Assembly (NCBI RefSeq): GCF_000021725.1
Contig: NC_012115.1
Location: forward strand, 576,001-640,000
Length of the DNA: 64,000 bases
Direction of reading: 5' to 3'
From: Nautilia profundicola AmH
GTDB lineage: Bacteria; Campylobacterota; Campylobacteria; Campylobacterales; Nautiliaceae
The translations under genes were made by a program, and so were the position numbers. Under the pieces are notes generated by a model. The model saw only the letters and a program-made list of their open reading frames with translations. It had not been told where the DNA came from and made no database searches. Below are positions 38,049 to 49,525 of the stretch, piece after piece (position 1 is the stretch's first letter; the number at the start of each line of letters is the position of its first letter).

Positions 38049-38444
38049 TTATTTTGTTTCATTTGCTTCTGTGATATAAAATTCTTTTGTATCAATAGTA
38101 TCATTTCCTTCAACAATACTTACTCTCCATTTACCTGTAAAAAATGGACGAATAGTGATATTTGAATATGTTCTCCATCTTACTCCTGCAAAAATAGGCA
38201 ATTGAATATCGGCATAAAGTTTCCATATGCCATTAACTTCTTTTTCCCAAATAAAATCAATTAATGAATTTTCTTCAATATTTGTAAAATATGCAAAAGC
38301 ATATACTTTTTTATCTGCTGTAGTAAATTTGTCCGTTATTTCTACCGGTGTTAGATTTTGAACATCTTTACAAGTTACAAATTCTTTTACATCGTAGCCA
38401 AATAGGGTAATTAATGTAAAACATAAAAGCAATATTTTTTTCAT
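38049..38444 (-). CDS. DUF2914 periplasmic protein
   Basis: 131 residues with a signal peptide (about 1-17) and one beta-rich domain. The features KVYAFAYFTN, IDFIWEKE, GVRWRTYSN and GKWRVSIVE match DUF2914, a family of unknown function often attached to membrane proteins. It lies between dtd and the ClC gene on the same strand. No enzymatic motif is visible. Confidence 0.78.
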   Translation of the reverse strand: MKKILLLCFTLITLFGYDVKEFVTCKDVQNLTPVEITDKFTTADKKVYAFAYFTNIEENSLIDFIWEKEVNGIWKLYADIQLPIFAGVRWRTYSNITIRPFFTGKWRVSIVEGNDTIDTKEFYITEANETK

Positions 38445-38445
38445 T

Positions 38446-38871
38446 TTAGACCTCCAAAATAATAGTTACAGGACCGTTATTTGTTATTTCAACTTGCATC
38501 TCGGCTCCAAATACACCGGCTTTTGTTGGAATGTAATTATTTAATTCTTTTACCATTTTATCATAAAATTCTTTTGCAGTAGAAGGCTGCATAGAATTTT
38601 GAAAATTAGGGCGTGTGCCTTTTTTTGTAATGGCCGGTATTGTGAAGTTCGGTATTAAAAGGATTTCTCCTTTTATATCTGCTACACTTTTTTCAAATCT
38701 CTCACCGAATATTCTTAAAGAGACAATTTTTTTAGCCATTTTTTTAAGTTTTTCATCATTGTCGTCTTTTTCAAATCCTATAAGTACATTTAGGCCTTCG
38801 TTAATTTCATTTATAAGTTTACCTTCAACGCTTACGCTTGAATGTTTAACCCTCTGAAGTACTGCTTTCAT
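38446..38871 (-). CDS. dtd: D-aminoacyl-tRNA deacylase
   Basis: 141 residues. Removes D-amino acids and glycine mischarged on tRNA. The C-terminal NNGPVTIILE corresponds to the cross-subunit Gly-cisPro motif that gives chiral selectivity; LLIPNFTI replaces the more usual SQFTL motif, a small variation. The start is the ATG at 38871, preceded by GGAG inside the end of hemH. An in-frame TTG six bases upstream is less likely. It overlaps the hemH end by 26 bases, so the pair is translationally coupled. Confidence 0.9.
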   Translation of the reverse strand: MKAVLQRVKHSSVSVEGKLINEINEGLNVLIGFEKDDNDEKLKKMAKKIVSLRIFGERFEKSVADIKGEILLIPNFTIPAITKKGTRPNFQNSMQPSTAKEFYDKMVKELNNYIPTKAGVFGAEMQVEITNNGPVTIILEV

Positions 38872-39742
38872 TAGCAAGCTCCACTAAAAATTTTGCCACT
38901 TTTTCACTCTCATTCGGACATTCTACGACTTTATACTCTTTTATTCCTATTTCATCGGCCAGATGTTTATATTCTACTTTAAGTTCCAGATCCGTTTCGC
39001 TGTTGTCGATCATAAACGAAATAGGGTAAATTAATACCTTTTCGTTTTTGTATTTTTCAAGCTCTTCGTGAAGATAGGGTTTGAGCCACTCGGCAAATCC
39101 GAATCTTGATTGGTATGCGAGGTTTACCGATTTGAAACCTTGTAGTTTTTCTTTTAAAAGATCTACATGTTTTTCTATGTGAGACTGGTATTCATCTCCT
39201 CTTTCAATCATCTTTTTCGGAAGACCGTGGGCGGAGAATATCAGGTGCCATTCCTCAGGGTTTTTAACGGAATTTAATATATTCTCGGTTATGATTTCAT
39301 TAAACCTTTCATCTTCAAAAAACGGTTTTACTATGTTTACTTTTCCTGAATAGTTTGTTTCTTTCAGTTCATCCAATGAGCTTTCGTATGTTGTAAAAGA
39401 GTAGTGCGGATAAAGCGGAAGAAGCGTTACTTCTTCGTATTTACCGATAATTTCTTTAAGATGGGGTTTCGTATACCTCATTGCGTAAATTACGTCGGTG
39501 TCGGTGTGTTTTTTCATATTTTCACACAGTTTCCCTGTGAGGTCGTATATTCTGCTTCCGCCTATGCTTTCGTAGTTTCCCCATACTTTTTTGTACCTGA
39601 GGTTTGAAATAAGAGGAGCTAATATGTGTCTTATAGGAGAAGATATAATTCTTTTGTCCTTAAACATATTGTATAAAAACTCTTTAAGCTCCTCAGGGCT
39701 TCTCGCCCCTCCCATATTTAACAGTATTATCGCTTTTTTCAT
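38846..39742 (-). CDS. hemH: Ferrochelatase
   Basis: 298 residues. Inserts ferrous iron into protoporphyrin IX (or coproporphyrin III) in the last steps of haem synthesis. Seen: catalytic His172 in FSAHGLP, the DNSETDLELKVEY segment with the conserved Glu, and the N-terminal NMGGARSPEE loop. Haem is needed for the c-type cytochromes such as the peroxidase at 19580. Coupled to ribBA by a one-base TAATG overlap. Confidence 0.95.
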   Translation of the reverse strand: MKKAIILLNMGGARSPEELKEFLYNMFKDKRIISSPIRHILAPLISNLRYKKVWGNYESIGGSRIYDLTGKLCENMKKHTDTDVIYAMRYTKPHLKEIIGKYEEVTLLPLYPHYSFTTYESSLDELKETNYSGKVNIVKPFFEDERFNEIITENILNSVKNPEEWHLIFSAHGLPKKMIERGDEYQSHIEKHVDLLKEKLQGFKSVNLAYQSRFGFAEWLKPYLHEELEKYKNEKVLIYPISFMIDNSETDLELKVEYKHLADEIGIKEYKVVECPNESEKVAKFLVELANESSTSEG

Positions 39743-40758
39743 TATACCTCCAGATATTTATTAATATTTATTCCGAATCCCTTAAGGGCGTTAAATTCGT
39801 TTTTGTGTCTGCTGAAAAGATTAAGGTTTTGAATTCCCAGCGCTTTTAGAATCTGTGCTCCTATTCCGTATTCTTTATCGGCTTCTTTTGAGTTTGAATC
39901 AATAAATATAATCACTCCGCCGTTATATTTAATGTATTCAAGTACTTTTTCGTATTCTTTCAAAATATCGCTGTTAAGCAGAAAGTCCACGTTTTTGGTA
40001 ACTTTGTAAAACTTAACGTTTGTAGTGTTTTTAGGGTTGTTTGCGAGTACGTAGTGTTCATGACCCAAATGGTCCTTGAAAATAATTTTTTTAAATTTTA
40101 CGCCGTCTATTTCAAGGGTTTGTTCTTTTTCTTTTGTTATAAGCGTTTCAAACTGGAGTCTGTATTCGACTATGTCTGAAATATATACGACTGCAAGGTT
40201 GTGTTTTTTTGCAAAATCGGCGAGGTCTTTTCTTCTTGCCATTGTTCCGTCTTCATTCATTATTTCGCATATCACTGCACTCGGATATACTCCTGCGAGT
40301 TTACATATATCCACGCTTCCTTCGGTGTGACCGGTTCTGACAAGAACTCCCCCTTCTTTTGCGATAAGAGGAAAGATATGTCCGGGCTTTACGAAATCAT
40401 CGGGTTTGCTTGTAGGGGATGAAAGTTTTTTAATGGTAAGGTCTCTTTCAAACGCACTGATTCCGGTCGTACATTCTTTAGCGTCCACACTGATTGTAAA
40501 CGCTGTGGAAAAACTCTCCTTATTGGAATCCACCATGGGTCTTAGTTCAAGCGAATTTGCAATTTCGTTCGTAATGCTGACGCAAATGAGTCCTCGGCCT
40601 TCTTTAGCCAGAAAATTAACCTTTTCAGGAGTGGAAAATACACCCGCATATACTAAATCGCCTTCGTTTTCCCTGTCTTCGTCGTCTATCATAATAATAA
40701 TATTGCCTTTTTGTATCTCTTCAATTGCTTTTTTTACTCTCTCAATAGGATTTGGCAT
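39742..40758 (-). CDS. ribB: 3,4-dihydroxy-2-butanone 4-phosphate synthase fused to a degenerate GTP cyclohydrolase II domain
   Basis: 338 residues. The N-terminal 200 residues are a complete RibB domain: DDEDRENEGD at 25-34, KPGHIFPL, RTGHTEGSVD and the EIMNEDGTMA segment, which make the four-carbon riboflavin precursor from ribulose 5-phosphate. Residues about 205-338 align in position with RibA but contain no cysteine at all, so the zinc site of GTP cyclohydrolase II is missing and this half is probably inactive, as reported for some Helicobacter relatives. A separate RibA must exist elsewhere. It lies 12 bases after the cinA-like gene. Confidence 0.92.
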   Translation of the reverse strand: MPNPIERVKKAIEEIQKGNIIIMIDDEDRENEGDLVYAGVFSTPEKVNFLAKEGRGLICVSITNEIANSLELRPMVDSNKESFSTAFTISVDAKECTTGISAFERDLTIKKLSSPTSKPDDFVKPGHIFPLIAKEGGVLVRTGHTEGSVDICKLAGVYPSAVICEIMNEDGTMARRKDLADFAKKHNLAVVYISDIVEYRLQFETLITKEKEQTLEIDGVKFKKIIFKDHLGHEHYVLANNPKNTTNVKFYKVTKNVDFLLNSDILKEYEKVLEYIKYNGGVIIFIDSNSKEADKEYGIGAQILKALGIQNLNLFSRHKNEFNALKGFGININKYLEV

Positions 40759-40770
40759 AAATTACCTTTT

Positions 40771-41781
40771 TTATGGAATTTTACTATATAAACCGCTGAA
40801 ATTGATAAACATTCTGATCGCATTCATCATTGCCTGGTACTGTATGTAGTTTCTATCACCCTTAAAATGAAACTCTTCGACTTTAAGGGTTTTTCTATCC
40901 GCCACTCCTATAAATACCGTTCCTACCGGTTTAGACGGAGTTCCTCCGGTTGGTCCGGCTATACCGCTGATAGCAAGTGCGTAATCCGCCTTGCTGATTT
41001 CTATGGCTCCAAGGAGCATCTCTTTTACCGTCTGCTCACTCACCGCTCCGTATTTTTCAAGGGTTGTTTCTTCGACTCCCAGCCATTCGTGTTTGATTCT
41101 GTTGGCGTATGTTACGACGCTTCCGTCAAAGCAGTTGCTTGATCCTGATATTTTAGTAAGGCTGCTTGCAATAAGTCCCCCCGTGCAGCTTTCTGCAAAT
41201 GTGATTTTTTTCGGAGGCAAATTGTTTACGATATGTTCGAAAAGATTTCCGAATACTACGGTCGGTAAAACGTTTAATATTTCTTTTTTTACAATATCTT
41301 CTAAAGTTTCGGTTATGATTTCTACAAAACCGCCTTCGTTTTCTATAACGGTATAGTTTAGTTTGTGAGCATTGAAAATAGGTTCTAAAAACATCATAGC
41401 CGTGTCTTTGTCGAATTTGAATATATTAATACTCTCATATTCAGGGGTTATGATAAAAATTTCGGGAACTTTATCTTCAAGCAGTATTACATTTATAGGA
41501 TAAAAATAATCAATTAAAAAGCTGTTTTTGGTGTATTTTGCGTGTTCGGGAATTAAGAAATCGTCTTTAACTACCAATTGCTGATTTGTCAGATTAGCCA
41601 AAATTCTCGCAACGAGGGGGTATGTTTTTTTGTTCGTGACTATTAGTGTTTCCTGAGCCGGTTTAAATTCGATATCAAATGTATCGATGTACTTGATACT
41701 ATTATAATCAATATGCTTAAATAATTCTTCTTTTAATGCCTTTTTAAATTTCCAATCTTTACCTATAAATAAGATTTCCAT
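40771..41781 (-). CDS. CinA-family protein (nicotinamide-nucleotide amidase domain) with divergent N-terminus
   Basis: 336 residues. The C-terminal about 165 residues are a CinA/PncC amidohydrolase domain: AESCTGGLIASSLT with the catalytic Ser, then ISGIAGPTGGTPSKPVGTV. It recycles pyridine nucleotides by deamidating NMN. The first about 165 residues do not show the MoCF-like domain of full CinA and are of unknown nature. First gene of the reverse-strand operon running to 35087; AAAGGG precedes the ATG, and a -10 TACAAT (41814-41809) interleaves with the divergent ppk2 promoter. Confidence 0.85.
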   Translation of the reverse strand: MEILFIGKDWKFKKALKEELFKHIDYNSIKYIDTFDIEFKPAQETLIVTNKKTYPLVARILANLTNQQLVVKDDFLIPEHAKYTKNSFLIDYFYPINVILLEDKVPEIFIITPEYESINIFKFDKDTAMMFLEPIFNAHKLNYTVIENEGGFVEIITETLEDIVKKEILNVLPTVVFGNLFEHIVNNLPPKKITFAESCTGGLIASSLTKISGSSNCFDGSVVTYANRIKHEWLGVEETTLEKYGAVSEQTVKEMLLGAIEISKADYALAISGIAGPTGGTPSKPVGTVFIGVADRKTLKVEEFHFKGDRNYIQYQAMMNAIRMFINFSGLYSKIP

Positions 41782-41796
41782 TTTTGCCCTTTGTGT

Positions 41797-41814
41797 TATA
41801 ATTAAGATATTGTA
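41797..41814. promoter_or_regulatory. Interleaved divergent -10 boxes of ppk2 and the cinA-like gene
   Basis: Forward TATAAT at 41797-41802 and reverse TACAAT at 41814-41809 are only six bases apart and point toward each other's start sites, the same geometry as the trpA/panB promoter but without the perfect symmetry. Confidence 0.5.
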
Positions 41815-41830
41815 TCAAAAAGGGGATGAT

Positions 41831-42631
41831 ATGAAAAAGAAAGATATTTTACCTGAATATCAGCTTCCGAGAGATAAGGTGTTTAAAAAAAACGGTAAAA
41901 TGAAAGAGAAGTTTTATGAAAAAGAACTTCTTAAACTTCAAATAGAACTTGTAAAGCTCCAAACATGGCTGAAACTTCATAATAAAAGATTATTAGTTGT
42001 TTTTGAAGGAGTTGATACTGCAGGAAAAGACGGAACCATAAAAAGAATACTCGAATATCTAAATCCGAGGTTTGCCAGAAGTGTAGCGCTTGATAAACCG
42101 AGTGATAAAGAAAAAACTCAGTGGTATTTTCAAAGATATGTACCTCACTTTCCGGCCGGAGGGGAAATGGTGTTTTTTAACAGAAGCTGGTACAACCGTG
42201 CAGGAGTTGAAATAGTTATGGGGTTTTGTACTCACGAAGAATATCTTAAATTTATAAGGCAAGCTCCGAGATTTGAAGAAATGATAGTGGATGACGGGAT
42301 TAAGTTTTTTAAATATTATCTTGATATTACGAAAGAAGAACAATATAAAAGACTGAAAAAGAGAGAAACAGATCCTTTAAAAAAATGGAAACTTTCAACG
42401 CTTGACTGGAAAAGCTATGAACATTATGACGACTATCAAAAGTATAAAGAAGATATGTTCGCAGCTACGTCCACGCCTTACGCTCCGTGGGTGATTGTTG
42501 ACGCAAACGACAAGAAAAGAGCAAGAATAAATGTAATAAGGGATTTTCTTTCCCAGTTTGACTATGATGAAAAAGAATATTTTTATCCGGCCGATCCGGA
42601 GATCGTAAAAGTTGTTTCACACATCGAATAA
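41831..42631 (+). CDS. ppk2: Polyphosphate kinase 2
   Basis: 266 residues. PPK2 uses polyphosphate to phosphorylate nucleoside mono- or diphosphates. Walker A GVDTAGKDG (60-68), the lid/phosphate segment KPSDKEKTQWYFQRYVPHFP and the Walker B-like FNRSWYNR are all present; the last is normally DRSWYNR, here with Asn in place of Asp. One-domain length is normal. The start is the ATG at 41831 after GGGGA; the ATG at 41810 would add seven residues before it. The direction of reaction (ADP or AMP phosphorylation) cannot be read from sequence alone. Confidence 0.93.
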   Translation: MKKKDILPEYQLPRDKVFKKNGKMKEKFYEKELLKLQIELVKLQTWLKLHNKRLLVVFEGVDTAGKDGTIKRILEYLNPRFARSVALDKPSDKEKTQWYFQRYVPHFPAGGEMVFFNRSWYNRAGVEIVMGFCTHEEYLKFIRQAPRFEEMIVDDGIKFFKYYLDITKEEQYKRLKKRETDPLKKWKLSTLDWKSYEHYDDYQKYKEDMFAATSTPYAPWVIVDANDKKRARINVIRDFLSQFDYDEKEYFYPADPEIVKVVSHIE

Positions 42632-42632
42632 C

Positions 42633-42717
42633 AGTGAATAGTGAAAAATTAAAAGTGAAAAGTAATGGTTAATAAATTAAATATTCATTTTTCACTTTTC
42701 ACTTTACACTTTTAACT
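42633..42717. repeat. Inverted pair of five-unit heptamer arrays between ppk2 and ileS
   Basis: Left array 42633-42667: AGTGAAT, AGTGAAA, AATTAAA, AGTGAAA, AGTAATG. Right array 42683-42717: ATTCATT, TTTCACT, TTTCACT, TTACACT, TTTAACT. They are complementary in register and separated by 15 AT-rich bases, so the transcript could fold into a long imperfect hairpin. It ends 12 bases before the ileS -10 box. Confidence 0.8.
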
Positions 42718-42723
42718 CATAGT

Positions 42724-42734
42724 TTTGGTATAAT
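42724..42734 (+). promoter_or_regulatory. Extended -10 promoter of ileS
   Basis: TTTGGTATAAT, identical to the gyrA, panB and TAXI receptor promoters, 25 bases before the ileS ATG. The right heptamer array occupies the -35 region. Confidence 0.65.
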
Positions 42735-42758
42735 ACCTTGCAAAAAAGGAAAACCTCA

Positions 42759-45494
42759 ATGGATTACAAAGACACTCTTCTTTTGCCTAAAACCACCTTT
42801 CCGATGCGTGGTAATCTTCCTCAAAACGAGCCTAAAAAATACAAAAAATGGTTCAGCGAACACGTATATGAAAGAATGAAACAAAATAGAGTCGGTAACG
42901 ACAAATTTAACCTTCACGACGGACCTCCGTATGCAAACGGACATATTCACATAGGACACGCACTTAATAAAATTTTAAAAGATATGATTGTTAAATATTA
43001 CTATTTTCAGGGGTTTGACGTAAGATACACTCCGGGATGGGACTGTCACGGACTGCCGATCGAACAGCAGGTTGAGAAAAAAATAGGACGTGAAAAAAAA
43101 GAGAGCCTGCCTAAAAGCAAAGTAAGGGAACTTTGCCGTCAGCACGCCGCTAAATTTATTGAAATACAAAAAGAAGAGTTCCAAAACCTTGGAGTTATAG
43201 GGGATTGGGATAATCCGTATAAAACGATGGATTTCGAATTTGAAGCCAATATTTATAAAGCACTTGCCGAGATCGCCAAAAAAGGTCTTTTGGTAGAAAG
43301 AAGCAAACCGGTATTTTGGTGTATGCACGATAAAACGGCTCTTGCTGAAGCGGAAGTTGAATATGAAGATAAAGAAGACTATTCAATTTATGTTGCGTTT
43401 CCATTGAGTAATGAAGCTAAAAGCAAACTCGGAATCGATAACGCAAGTATTGTTATCTGGACGACAACCCCTTGGACGCTTCCTGCGAATATGGGTATTG
43501 CTCTTAATCCTGAAGAGAAGTATGTATTAAGCGAAGACGGAAAAATCGTAGCAAAAGAACTGTATGAAAACTTAAAAGAAGCTGAGGTTGTAAGCGGCGA
43601 AATAGTTAAAGAGTTTGACGCAAGCGAGCTTGAAAACTTAAAAGCGATTAATCCGCTAAACGGAAGAGAATCTGTAATAATCCTTGGTGAACACGTAACG
43701 ATGGACGGCGGTACGGGATGTGTTCATACGGCTCCGGGACACGGTGAGGAAGACTACAGAGTATGGCTAAAATACGGATTTAGTGAAATTTTACAACCAG
43801 TTGACGATGAAGGTAAATACTCTAACTTAATCGTAACTGAAAAGTTATTGCCTGAAGAATTTAAAGGAATGCATATATTTGAAGCGAACCCTAAAATTTT
43901 AGATCTTTTAGGTGATAACCTTGTTAAAGTATCTAAGTTTACACACAGCTATCCGCACTGCTGGAGATGTCATAATCCGGTGATTTTCAGAGCAACTAAA
44001 CAGTTCTTTATCGCAATGGATAAAGAAGTAAACGGAGACACGCTAAGACATAGAGCCCTTAGTGAAATAGAAAAAGTGGAATTTACTCCAAAAACAGGTA
44101 AAAATAGACTAAGCACAATGGTCGCAAACAGACCTGACTGGTGTATAAGCCGCCAGAGAGATTGGGGTGTTCCTATTGCGTTTTTCAGAAACAAAGATAC
44201 GGGCGAGCTTATTATAGATGATGAAATAATCGAAAACGTTTATGAAATATTTAAAGTAAAAGGCGCGGATGCTTGGTATGATTTAAGCATTGAAGAGCTG
44301 CTGCCTGAAAGCAAAAAAGAAATGGCTTCGAAACTTGAAAAAGTTAACGATATTTTAGACGTATGGTTTGACAGCGGGTCAACATGGTTTGCCGTACTTA
44401 AAAACGGACCGTACGATGCCGGGGAATATCCTGCGAATATGTATCTTGAAGGAAGCGACCAGCACAGAGGATGGTTCCAAAGTTCACTTCTCGTATCAAC
44501 TTCTATTGAGGAAAGAGCTCCTTATAAATCAATCCTTACTCACGGATTCACCGTAGATGAAAAAGGTGAAAAGATGAGTAAGTCAAAAGGTAACGTTGTA
44601 GCTCCTCAGGAAGTTTCTAAAAAATTCGGAACCGAAATTTTAAGATTATGGGTTGCTACGAGTGATTACAGCGGTGATATCAAAATAAGTGACGGTATCT
44701 TAAAACAGGTTGCGGAGCAGTACAGAAAAATAAGAAACACTATCAGATTCCTGCTTGCAAACGTAAACGATTTAGAAGAGATCAAGCTAACAAATCCTTC
44801 AATGATCGACAGATGGATTCTGGCGAGAAGCAAAGAAGTGTTTGATGAAGTAGTTGCACTTTTCGGTAAATACGACTTTTCTAAAGCGTTTAATATTTTA
44901 AACAACTTCATAGTTACCGAGCTTAGTGCGATTTATATGGACGTTTGTAAAGACAGACTATACTGTGAACCGTTAAACTCTGAAAAAAGAAGAAATTCTC
45001 AAAGCACAATGGCTGTGATTGTGAAAGAGCTTATTTCACTGCTTGCGCCGGTCCTTACATATACAATGGACGAAGCGGTTGAACATGCTCCAAAAGTTAT
45101 AAAAGAAGACGCAAAAGACGTGTTTGATTTTGTTTATACGCCACTTACCGCCGTGGAAAATCCTATTGACGAAGAGATTTTGGAAATCAGAAGAAGATTT
45201 TTTGAAATCGTAGACAGACTTAAAAAAGAAAAAGTTATAAAAGATACACTCGAACTTGCTATAGAGACGAATTATGATAAATTATTAGTTGACGAAATGG
45301 CCGACTTTTTTGTTGTAAGTTTAATAAGCGATAATATTGAAGGCGAAACTCTTGACGAATTTCATATAAGTGATGAACAGTTTGTAGTTAAAATCAAACG
45401 TTCACCTCTTCACAAGTGTCCGAGATGCTGGAGATACTTGGCTGAAGAAGAGGGTGCGTTATGTGAAAGATGCGAAAAGGCGATTAATGGATAA
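42759..45494 (+). CDS. ileS: Isoleucyl-tRNA synthetase
   Basis: 911 residues, class I synthetase with editing (CP1) domain. HIGH at residues 64-67 and KMSKS at 605-609, with [10 protein letters not shown] of the editing site. The C-terminal zinc-binding domain has Cys887, Cys890, Cys902 and Cys905, the bacterial-type IleRS that is usually mupirocin-sensitive. The start at 42759 follows AAAGGA; the upstream in-frame start at 42738 precedes that site. Followed by a coupled 35-residue ORF and gatA. Confidence 0.97.
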   Translation: MDYKDTLLLPKTTFPMRGNLPQNEPKKYKKWFSEHVYERMKQNRVGNDKFNLHDGPPYANGHIHIGHALNKILKDMIVKYYYFQGFDVRYTPGWDCHGLPIEQQVEKKIGREKKESLPKSKVRELCRQHAAKFIEIQKEEFQNLGVIGDWDNPYKTMDFEFEANIYKALAEIAKKGLLVERSKPVFWCMHDKTALAEAEVEYEDKEDYSIYVAFPLSNEAKSKLGIDNASIVIWTTTPWTLPANMGIALNPEEKYVLSEDGKIVAKELYENLKEAEVVSGEIVKEFDASELENLKAINPLNGRESVIILGEHVTMDGGTGCVHTAPGHGEEDYRVWLKYGFSEILQPVDDEGKYSNLIVTEKLLPEEFKGMHIFEANPKILDLLGDNLVKVSKFTHSYPHCWRCHNPVIFRATKQFFIAMDKEVNGDTLRHRALSEIEKVEFTPKTGKNRLSTMVANRPDWCISRQRDWGVPIAFFRNKDTGELIIDDEIIENVYEIFKVKGADAWYDLSIEELLPESKKEMASKLEKVNDILDVWFDSGSTWFAVLKNGPYDAGEYPANMYLEGSDQHRGWFQSSLLVSTSIEERAPYKSILTHGFTVDEKGEKMSKSKGNVVAPQEVSKKFGTEILRLWVATSDYSGDIKISDGILKQVAEQYRKIRNTIRFLLANVNDLEEIKLTNPSMIDRWILARSKEVFDEVVALFGKYDFSKAFNILNNFIVTELSAIYMDVCKDRLYCEPLNSEKRRNSQSTMAVIVKELISLLAPVLTYTMDEAVEHAPKVIKEDAKDVFDFVYTPLTAVENPIDEEILEIRRRFFEIVDRLKKEKVIKDTLELAIETNYDKLLVDEMADFFVVSLISDNIEGETLDEFHISDEQFVVKIKRSPLHKCPRCWRYLAEEEGALCERCEKAING

Positions 45495-45593
45495 ACCCGT
45501 TTCGCTTTGGTTTATTTTTTTAAATATTATAGTTATAATAGGCGTAAGTTACGCAGTATACAGATGGCTTAAAAGTATAAAAGGAGATTTTTA

Positions 45594-45594
<1 letters not shown>
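45487..45594 (+). CDS. 35-residue single-pass membrane protein between ileS and gatA
   Basis: ATG at 45487 overlaps the end of ileS by eight bases and is preceded by AAAAGG at 45475-45480. The product begins [20 protein letters not shown], has one membrane helix (about 7-26) and a basic tail ending in KSIKGDF. Its stop codon overlaps the gatA ATG (TAATG), and it supplies the AGGAG used by gatA. The tight coupling on both sides and good ribosome binding site support it as a real small gene. Function unknown. Confidence 0.65.
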
Positions 45595-48394
<2,800 letters not shown>

Positions 48395-48464
48395 TCATAA
48401 CTTTTTCTTTTTTCTCCCATAACTTTTAATAATTTCTTAATATAAGCTTAAAATTAGCGTAATT

Positions 48465-48475
48465 TTTGGTATAAT
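48465..48475 (+). promoter_or_regulatory. Extended -10 promoter of the TAXI transporter operon
   Basis: TTTGGTATAAT, 40 bases upstream of the receptor gene ATG (48516), with AAAAGGAGC as ribosome binding site between them. Confidence 0.65.
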
Positions 48476-48515
48476 AAATAGATTTTGGAAAAAAATTAAA
48501 ATAAAAGGAGCTTAA

Positions 48516-49469
48516 ATGAAGAAATTCTTAGCAGGAATGGTAAGTGCGGCAGTACTTGCGACAAGCGCATTAGCGTATCAATATATAACAATCGGTACCG
48601 GTGGGGTAACTGGTGTTTATTATCCGACTGGTGGGGCAATCTGTAGAATTATGAATAAAATGAAAAAAACTACAGGTGTAAAATGTACTGTTGAGAGTAC
48701 AGGCGGTAGTGTATATAACATTAACGCAATTAAAAAAGGTGAGCTTGATTTCGGTATCGCTCAATCAGACGTAGTTTATCAGGCATATAACGGTGAAGGT
48801 AAATTTAAAGGAAAGCCTTTCAAAGGTGAAAGAGTTGTAATGTCAATTCACCCTGAACTTCTTACACTGGTAGTAAGAAAAGACAGCGGAATTAAAAACT
48901 TCTTTGATCTAAAAGGTCACAGAATCAATATCGGAAACCCTGGAAGCGGTAACGAAGCTGCTGTTAAAACACTTTTCGGTGCGTGCAAAAAAATTAATCT
49001 TAAAGATTTAAAAGTTGAACAGTTAAAAGCGGCTGAATGTCCAAACGCTCTTAAAGATAAAAAAATCGATGGATACTTCTATATGGTTGGACATCCGACT
49101 GCAAACATTAAAGATGCTGCAAACTCTACTGAAATTGATTTAATTTCATTAGGGAACGTTCCGGCTGCTCAAAAACTTGTTGCAGAAAAACCTTACTATG
49201 CTTGGGGAGTAATTCCTGCAGGTATGTATAAAGGTGTAAATCACGATACAAAAACTTATGGTGTTAAAGCTATTTTAGTAACAAGCGACAAAATGGATAA
49301 TAAAACTGTTTATTACCTAACAAAAGCAATTCTTGATAACTTCGATAAATTCAAAAAAATGCACCCTGCATATAAAAACTTAACAAAAAAAGACCTTCTA
49401 AAAGGGTTTGATCATAAAATTATGCATCCAGGTGCTGTTAAAGCATTCAAAGAAGCAGGACTTCTATAA
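48516..49469 (+). CDS. TAXI family TRAP transporter substrate-binding protein
   Basis: 317 residues. A signal peptide (about 1-20, AVLATSALA) leads into ITIGTGGVTGVYYPTGGAICR, the hallmark start of TAXI receptors, followed by GELDFGIAQSD. TAXI receptors bind organic acids or amino acids (for example glutamate) in the periplasm and hand them to a fused 4TM/12TM permease, encoded next. Strong ribosome binding site AAGGAG. Substrate unknown. Confidence 0.92.
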   Translation: MKKFLAGMVSAAVLATSALAYQYITIGTGGVTGVYYPTGGAICRIMNKMKKTTGVKCTVESTGGSVYNINAIKKGELDFGIAQSDVVYQAYNGEGKFKGKPFKGERVVMSIHPELLTLVVRKDSGIKNFFDLKGHRINIGNPGSGNEAAVKTLFGACKKINLKDLKVEQLKAAECPNALKDKKIDGYFYMVGHPTANIKDAANSTEIDLISLGNVPAAQKLVAEKPYYAWGVIPAGMYKGVNHDTKTYGVKAILVTSDKMDNKTVYYLTKAILDNFDKFKKMHPAYKNLTKKDLLKGFDHKIMHPGAVKAFKEAGLL

Positions 49470-49525
49470 TTCTTCTTCCCTTTTTGGGATTTTTATTAAA
49501 AAAACAATTAGAATAAAGGAGAACA

